The translations under genes were made by a program, and so were the position numbers. Positions 49,301-58,300 of a stretch of DNA of 64,000 nt are shown here, in pieces. The stretch is taken from the NCBI GenBank assembly GCA_034006985.1, contig JAVERT010000004.1, positions 90,205 through 154,204 on the forward strand, in the 5' to 3' direction. The notes below the pieces were generated by a model. That model was not told where the DNA came from and made no database searches. It saw nothing but the letters and a program-made list of their open reading frames with translations. Source of the stretch: Gudongella sp034006985. Lineage in GTDB: Bacteria > Bacillota > Clostridia > Tissierellales > Tissierellaceae. How positions within the stretch are numbered: the first letter of the stretch is position 1; each line of letters begins with the position of its first letter.

Positions 49301-52300
49301 AAATGCAACTGTTGCTACTGACACTCCAACACCTACTAAACCGCCTGCGGCAGTAAGAGTTGCGGCTATAACTTGTGGATAGTCACTTTCTGCTTTTACA
49401 GTAACTGTACTTGCTTTTACTACATCTCCCCCTATATAAGCTTTGATATTAGAATTAAGAGATACAACACCTGCTGCCACTCCAACACCTACTAAGCCCC
49501 CTGCTCCCGTAACTGATATCGCACGAATAGTCAAGTCTACTACTGTTACACTATCACTATTTTCTCCTATTGCTTTTTTTAGTGCAGCATTTATTTCAGC
49601 ACCTAGACCAACTGGTGTAGAACCTCCTCTTGCATAAACTGTAATATCGCCTTCAGCAGAAAGTACTGAGTTATCTTCCACATACGCTAATACATTAGAG
49701 AACATTACAGCTGTTGCTATACCGACTCCAACTCCAGCGTATCCTCCAACTGCAATAGTCGCAGTTACCAAATCTGCAGTTACATTGTCATTAGCTTCAA
49801 CAGATATATCTTTCGCACTTATTACCACTGTATTTTTAGCAATATAAGCCATTGTAGCATCTTTTGAATTATAAGATGGCTGAGTCTGCCCCAAATTGCT
49901 AGCATCCTCTAAATCTTGATTGCTACTTTCATTTGGAGTAAAATCTTCACCTGGTGTATCTCCTTCTTTATATTCTTCATCAAAACTACCGTCACGATAA
50001 CCAGTTTCCCCATCAAATACCATTTGAGTTTCATAAATAGGATCGCCATTTACATCAATCATAGGGACGCCGTTAGAATCTATCTTTTGTACTTTGACTA
50101 AATTACCATTACTATCTTTTTCATATACATATTCTTCATGACCAATAGAATTGTTTTTAACGCTGCTACCGTCACCTTCTAGATTACTTGCCAATCTATC
50201 TCCATTGTATTCACTATAGTATGAACTAGTTACTCCTGGAGAATTTTTTGATTGATCATCCATCACTGCGTTAGGGTCAAAATTCTCAGACAATGAATCT
50301 GAAGCATCTTGTGTAAGCATACCACCTATAACTGCAACCATTAAGGTCACTCCAACACCAGCTGACCCACCACCAGCTATAGTTCCTGCATACATTTTAA
50401 AATCTCTATTAGATTTGGCAAATACTATCACATCGCCAGAGGTAGTTGTAATTATATTATTCTCACCGATATAAGCAGTAATAGTATTTCCTGCAACTGT
50501 AACCATTGCTGTCACTCCGACTCCAGCAGTTCCTGATACAGCAGCTGAAACTGCTATTCCAACAAAATCATAACTATCTATTGCTTCAATACTCAAGCTT
50601 CCCGCTTTGATTGAAACTCCGCTCTCAGTGTAAGCCTGTGTTTTAACTTTAGTAATAACTACATCAACTGCTCCAGAAACTGCAGCAGTTCCACTACCAG
50701 ACAAACCAACAACATCTGCAGTTATAAATTCTATAGAATTTGCTTGGATAGTGATATTTCCATCAGCTTGAACTACCGTATCTTCAATTACTTTCGCAAT
50801 GGTTTCACCTGTAAAGTAAGTAACTACAGCTGCCCCACCTACAGCAACTGAACCACTTCCTGCGAGAGAAGCTGCTATATTTAGCAAGAATTCATCGCTA
50901 GTAGCTGTAACATATATATTACCACCTGCTTGAACATTGCCATCTAATTCAGCTAAAACACTATTCATAAATACTAGTACACTCGCACCAAGTCCAACAG
51001 CAGTACTACCTGAACCAGCAAAACTAATAGCTACTAAAAACAAATCATCTTCAGCGTTAGCCTTAACTGTAATATTACCAGTCGCTATAGTTTCCCCACC
51101 TGTGCCAATACTAGCTTTTATATCTTTATCAAATACTAGTGTTAGTACTGTTGCTCCTACTCCTGTTGAGCCAGATATAGCTACAGAACCACCAAAATTG
51201 TATATACTCGACGAATCACCGGCCTCAACATCTATATCTCCTTGAGAAGACTTTCCATCTTCAGAACCATCTTCATCTATATCATCTATTATACTTGTTC
51301 CAGCTTGCATTCTAGCATTATTACCCACATTTGCATTTACCTTATTTATAACTACCATAGTATCAATAACACCTGACACTGCAGTAGAAGATGCACCACT
51401 AGCTCCAATTCCTAACATTAATATTTCTTCTGAAGCTAAAGCACTAACTACAATTCCCTTTCGTCTAGTTTCACGATTAGATGTTAATATTCCTGTATTG
51501 CTTCCCACAGCAAGTGCATAAGCAATTATATCTGCATTATTCCCAGCACTTGCATTAACCTCATTTCGCAGAATACCGACTATAATTGTTGCACCTACTC
51601 CTGTTCCTCCTGAAATTGAAGCATTAGCAGCTGTAAGATATACATTACTCTTTTGATCTGCAATAATTCCCACAGAATCGAATGCTCTGACTATAGTTCC
51701 ATCACCTATTGATGAGAGTATTTTACTTTGTGCTACGGTAACTTGAATATTTCCACTTATAGCTGTTCCAGATGCTGAAATACCTCCAGCTGCTGTGATA
51801 ACCAATGTCCAATCCTCTGCACCTGACTGAACTATTACGCTACCATTTCTAGAAACAATCTTTGCATCTTTGCCTATTTTAGCCTCAGTTGTACTATTAA
51901 TTACATTAACATTAATAGTAGCTCCTCCAGCTGCACCTGAACCTGCTGAAATTGCAATTCCTACCAAAACATTTACTAGCTTAGATTGGTTTTCTGCTTT
52001 AATGATAATATCATTTTTAGCAGTTATCTTTGCATAATCTCCTACTAATGCTTGACTTTTAGAATTTGTAACTATTACATTAAGTGTTCCAGCAACTGCG
52101 TGGGTCGAGCCAGAAGATCCAGATGCAGATGCTAAAATACTTATTAACGTATCTTTATTTAATGAAGCAATACTTACTCTTCCACCACTATTAATTTCCA
52201 CATTGTTTCCTAATGAAGCTTGAGCTTTATTACCAGTTACTATAACTGCTACGGTACCACCACCTGCGACACCCGAACCTCCACTTGCATCTACCGCAAC

Positions 52301-55300
52301 TGATGCTGAAACTAATAATAGATAAGCATTATTATCTGCAATAACATCAATATTACCACTTACATTTATAAGAGAATAATCATCAACTTTTGCTGATACT
52401 TCATTGTTAGATACAATAACTGTAAGTCCTCCACCTATCGTTGCCCCAGAAGAAGAACCTCCTCCCGATGCTTTTATTGCTGCAGCTACTGTAATAGACC
52501 ACAAATCAGAGTCTGATATTGCAGAGATATTAATATCGCCATTTGTAACTTCTATCGCTCCATATTCTCCAATGGACGCTGTAACGATATCCTTATTAGT
52601 TATTATTGCTACATTTAATCCAATCCCAAATTGTGCTGCAGAAACTGAAATAGCACCACCAATAACGCGAGCATTATTATTTGATAAAGCATTTATATCA
52701 AGATTTCCATCTGTAATAGTTATTACTGCTCTATCCCCTATAATTGATCTAGTTTCACTGTTTTGGAATAACATTGATACTGAACCAGCCATTGCTAGCT
52801 TACTATCTTTTCCACCTACAATAGTACCTGCTGTAGCAGATGAATAATAGTTTACACTACCTAAAAAACTAGTAAGCTGGGCTATATCTACTAAATCTTC
52901 CGCTTCTACATTCATAGTAACTGCAAATTTATCTTTTCCTTCGCCTGTAGTTGTAACATTTATGACTCCTTCACTACCATCTTCAGCATCTGCTGTAAAA
53001 AGATCAGAACCTACAAAAGGCAATCCCCAATCCTTAATTGTTACCGGCATTTTTTCAGCGTTCATCGTGAAAGACTTCGCTGTAACTTCAACGTCATCTC
53101 CCAAGATTGCCAAAACTTTATTCTCTGCATAAAGAAGTGCAAAAGCTGCACCGACACCAAAAGTTACACCTTTTGAAAGAACTGCTGCCATAGCAGATGC
53201 TGAAAGTTTAGATTTATCAGTAGCTTGGAGTTCTATATCACCATTTACAGCTGTAAGTCTAGAAGAATCAACAACTGTAATGCTACTTTCTCCTCCTGCA
53301 ATAACTATAGCTAATGAACCTGCAACTCCAGCTTTTCCACCAGAACCAGAAACACTACCTGAAATACCTAACGCTCCATATTTACCACGGTAAGCACCGT
53401 CCATATTCTGAGTGAGTTCAGTACTTACAATTATATTTCCATCAGTTGCATTTAGTTCACCATCAATAACAACCCTAGATGTATTTTTATTTACAGAAAC
53501 TGCAACACCAACACCGATAGAATTACTATTTTCCATCAGTGTAGCAGCTACACCAGTTCCAACTGTAGAAAAGTTTCCATTGTTTACTGTTAGTGCTTCT
53601 ATATTTTTAGCAGAAAGAAAACCATTAATAGTAGTCAATGCATTATGCAATGTAACATTAACTCCAACAGCTGCCGCTATGTGAACTTTCATATCTTTCT
53701 TTTGTTCTTCATCATTATTTTCGCCTGAAAGCCCATTGGTAATTGTTTCACCAATATCTGGACTGCTATCCGTTTCAGTTTCACTTATAATACTGCCCAT
53801 AGCATCATTATTAGCTGATGAAGATGCTTCGTTAGTTGAAGTCGTTGAAGCATTTTGTGCATGTAAAGCGTTAGTAGACACTGGCAAAGTAGAGCTAACT
53901 TCTGAGCCATTTTCATCTCCCGTACTTGTAAGTTTATTACTTATAAGTGATGATGTTTTATTGCCACCTTCACTAGTAGTTGTTCCTTCATCTTTATTTA
54001 TTTTAAGATTCTGAGCATCACGGAATTTTGAAAGATAACGATCAACATCTGCTCCCATAGCTACAGCTAGAGCATTAGCATCATCTTCATTATAAGTTAC
54101 AGCAATTAGTCTAGCTTTTCCTGCTATCTCTCCCTGTCCTTCAAAACTTGCAACAACTGATGATATAGCTATATTAACAGCAACTGCTGCGCCTACAGAA
54201 CTAGCATCTCCCACAGAAAATCCGCTAGCATTAGTTAAGGTATCGCCTCTTTGTTTAGCATACAAGAAAAAATTCACTTTTTCTCCTGATATATCAGTTT
54301 CTACTGTATCCTCATTTGCAGTAGTTAAAACTTTGCAACCTTGACCTACGTATGCTTTAACATCATTTTGAATCAAGCTAACCGATACAGATGCATCTAC
54401 AGAAATATCCTTAGCTTCAGTATCTCCATCAGTATTAGTGCTACGAGCAAGTGGATCTGATCCAGAAACACTAATAGTGTCAAGATCATTTCGAGCTAAT
54501 GCTGAAATACTTATGTTACCAGCATTTACATTACGATATTCCCCAATTCCTGCATAAACAGTAAAATCAGAAATACTTATTGCAAAAGCTGCACCTACTC
54601 CTACTGATTTACCTTCTTTATCATCCTCATCATTTGTATTTTCAGTTTCTATTGCTCCATTATTATTACTTGTACTACCTGATGTCGCAGTTTTGTTTTT
54701 ATCTGCTCTCCCCTTGTCATCAGCTGAGGAACTTGCAGTAGTATATATTTTCTGTGCGCCATCGGCATTAATAACAATATCACCGCTAATATTTATATCT
54801 TCGCCAATAATAAGTTCAGATCTATCTGTAATCACAGCTTTGGTCGCACCATATACTACTGAAATAGCTGCTGAACCTGCTACACCGACATTTGATGCCC
54901 CTACGCCAGAAACTGTTGATGTAGAGATTTTATGTCCTATACCATCGAGTTCATCATTGCTTCCTAAAATAGCTGCAACAGCTTTTACTGTAAGTGCTAT
55001 TATTTCATTACGTTTAACAGGATCCTTTAAATTTTCCAAAATTGTGCTAATACTAGAACTATCACTTTTTATTATATTAAACAATACATTAGTATCCACA
55101 AGCCCATCAACAATATGAATAAGAGTCTCTTCAACTACTACTTGAAAATCTTCATCTATACTATCCGTAATATCAGTACCAGCCAACAATGATTTTAATC
55201 GTTCTGCAATTGTTGCAGCTAGTGTTTGACTAATATCTTCTAAATTAACGTCTTCTGCTAAAATAATGCCTCTATCATTAATTAATTTTTCAATATATGC

Positions 55301-58300
55301 CTTAATAGTAGTGTCTTCGCCTTCTAATTCAGTAAGAACATCATTAGCCAAATCTTCAGCATCGAGAATTTCTAAAAGCTCACCAAGTACTTCTTCTAAA
55401 ATATCTTTGGCAACTTTTTCATCTATATCTGCTGTAATTATAAGGCTCTCACCTATTAGTCTAGAGTCTCCAACAAGTGCAATATTCTCATATGTTACTA
55501 TATTTATTGCAACTGCTACTCCAACACCAGTAGTAGAATCAGTAGCAGATGCATCAGACATAATAACTGCATCTGTATCATTCTCGCTTGAAATTATTAT
55601 TTCGTCTTCAGACTCAACAACGATACCATCTCCGATTATAGCTTTAGAAATATTTTTCTGTATATTAAGAGTAAAAGTTGCTGCTACTTGGATGCTTCCT
55701 TCAGGAGTTTCTCCTTTTTGTCTATTTTCAATCAAACTATTTACTGAATTACCAGAAACATTGTTAGTTCCTATCACGTCCGCCATACCTACAGCTGCAC
55801 CTGTGTTAGCATCAGCTATAGCATCAGCTTCTCCATCATTATATAATTCAGCAAAATCTTCGCTGTTATCTTCTCCCTCTGGGTTTGTAGTATTTCCATT
55901 TTCATCAAATAAATCTGAGATCCCATCATATGGGTCCTCCGAGGCAGGCTCGGGGTCAGGATCTCCCGTTTCGCTATCTCCACCCGAATCTCCGCTAGAG
56001 CCATCACCATCTTGGTCACTTGTGTCACCAGAGGATGTTGTTTTACTAGTTGAACCTGAGGTTCCTGCTTTCCCATTTGCATTAAGACGACTAATAGATT
56101 TAGCTCTTAGATTAACTTTTTTGCCTTTGAAGCTACGACCTAAATTAGCGATTGCTGTATCATTTATCACATCTATTATAAATGAACCTCCTAGTCCAAC
56201 TCCACTACCTGCTGCAGCAGCATCCGCTGTAATCGATCTTGTCATAAGGTTATTTGCAATAATATTTATATCTCCATCATATACAATATTGTTAGCACTT
56301 GTATTATTTCCCGTATCAGCACCAACATATATCCCTGTTATATCCAATGCTAAAACCGGAACAATTGCAGTTCCTCCGGACGCTCCTGCTCTAGCTATCA
56401 TTTTTTCGCTTCCTAGATAGGATGCAATAATATTCATTGAATCTAAATGCTTTTCATCCTTAGAACTTATATTAACTCTATCTGCTATTTTTGCGTAAGT
56501 ATCTACTCCAATAACTGCAACTGCAATACCTGCACCTATTCCTACTGAGCCTGTAGAAGAACTATCACTAATTTTATTTGATGTGCCTGCTGCATCAGCA
56601 ACAGTAACAAAGTTACTCCTAATAACATCTGCTTCAAGATTTAATCTCCCACCATCTAAACAAATATCTTCCTTAAGTTCTGCAGAATTTTTAGCTTTAA
56701 CAACATGCACTGTTAAAGCTCCTGCAAGTCCTAAATTCGCTTGTGTAAAACCAGCCTTAGAAATTGCGGATGATGATATATTCATACTTTTAGCTACAAT
56801 TTCAAGACCTTTAGACTCTAAATTTGAAGCTGCATTAATATATGCTTCATTAGTATAATTAACAACTGCTACAGCTACACCAACACCAAGAGCACTTGTA
56901 GAATCTTCATTACTTGTTGAATCTGAATCAGTGCTCTTAATAGGAGAACCATCTGCAATAGTTTCATTTGAAATTGATCCTATAGCATATACATTTAAGT
57001 TCCCTTCTGTATTTATCGTTCCTGTTGTATCTATAAATGCTTTATTTGTGTTTTCTGCATAAGTTACAGCTAATGCACCTACTAACTGAAAACTACTTGT
57101 ATCTTGATTAACACCTGATGTGCCGTTATCAACAAGATTGTTTACTCCAGTAGGATTACTTCCCGTAGTGGAGTCACTACTATCAAGTCTAGAGGAAACA
57201 CCATTAAGAGCTGAACTCCCAGAATTATCTGTACTCTCTTGGTCCATATTAGTCGCAGAACTAGTCATTAAACTCTTAACTTTATCTATCAAATTGCTAA
57301 GTGTAAATGATGTCTCACCATCATCCGAACTAGATGTAGCTTTATTCTTAATACGTTCATGAGCAATAGATTCTACTTTCAAATCTCCTCTAGTGCCTGC
57401 CATAGCATTTTCACTAATTGAGGCAGATACATTTTGAACTGCCACTGAAATTGCAAAGAAACCACCAGATGAATTAGAACTTGTATTCTCTTCACTAGGT
57501 CCAGATGCTGAATTATCTATATTAGTCCAGCCTTGCGCACAAGCAATAATATCTCCCTCAGAATTTAATGTAGAATCGCCTTTAATATTTACATGGGAAT
57601 CATTTACCACTGCTGAAACTGCTAAAGCAAAGGGCAGTATTCCTGTAACAGAATTAGTTTCTAGGTTAACATCTGAATCAGCTTTTAGGAATACTCCACC
57701 TTCTAAGGCATTTATATAAGCATTACCGCTAACATTTATATTAGCTTTAGAAACAACAACCCCCACTGCCAAAGGCATTCCAAAAGCAGCTAAATTATCA
57801 TTTATAGCAGAAACATTAACTAGAGAATTAGCAGCCGCACGGATAGCCGAAGCCTCAATAGCACCTTCAATATCAATAGAAGCGCTCCCAACTTTAACCG
57901 CCACAAAATTTATGTTTAAAGTATTTTCGTACTCAGGCCCAAATTTTGCTGTAAGCTCTTCTAAAGTTGGTACCAGAGGTTTAGTCTGTTGACTAATAGC
58001 TTCAAGGCTTATAGTTTGTGTAGATTTTAAACTACCAGTGCTTGCTATATTTATTACAGCATCACTAACTATATCGAAAAAGCTTGCCTCCAAAGTATAA
58101 TCATCAGCCTCGTCACTTAAGTCATTGCTAATAATTTCTAAGGCATGACTATCAGTATTCTTAGACTTGATGGAAATATTCTTTCCTGTTACCTCACCAT
58201 TAATATTCACTCTGCTAGATTTATTAATAGAACTGTCTAGACCTGAGATTATTATATTTAGATTAGGAGCATAAATATCTCCCGTTGTAACATCACTTCC

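Noticed and set aside
55816..56082. 88-codon minus-strand frame in another phase of the giant gene
   Set aside because: It lies wholly inside the continuous giant frame, in the Ser/Gly/Asp linker, with no start site of its own. There is no sign of a frameshift.
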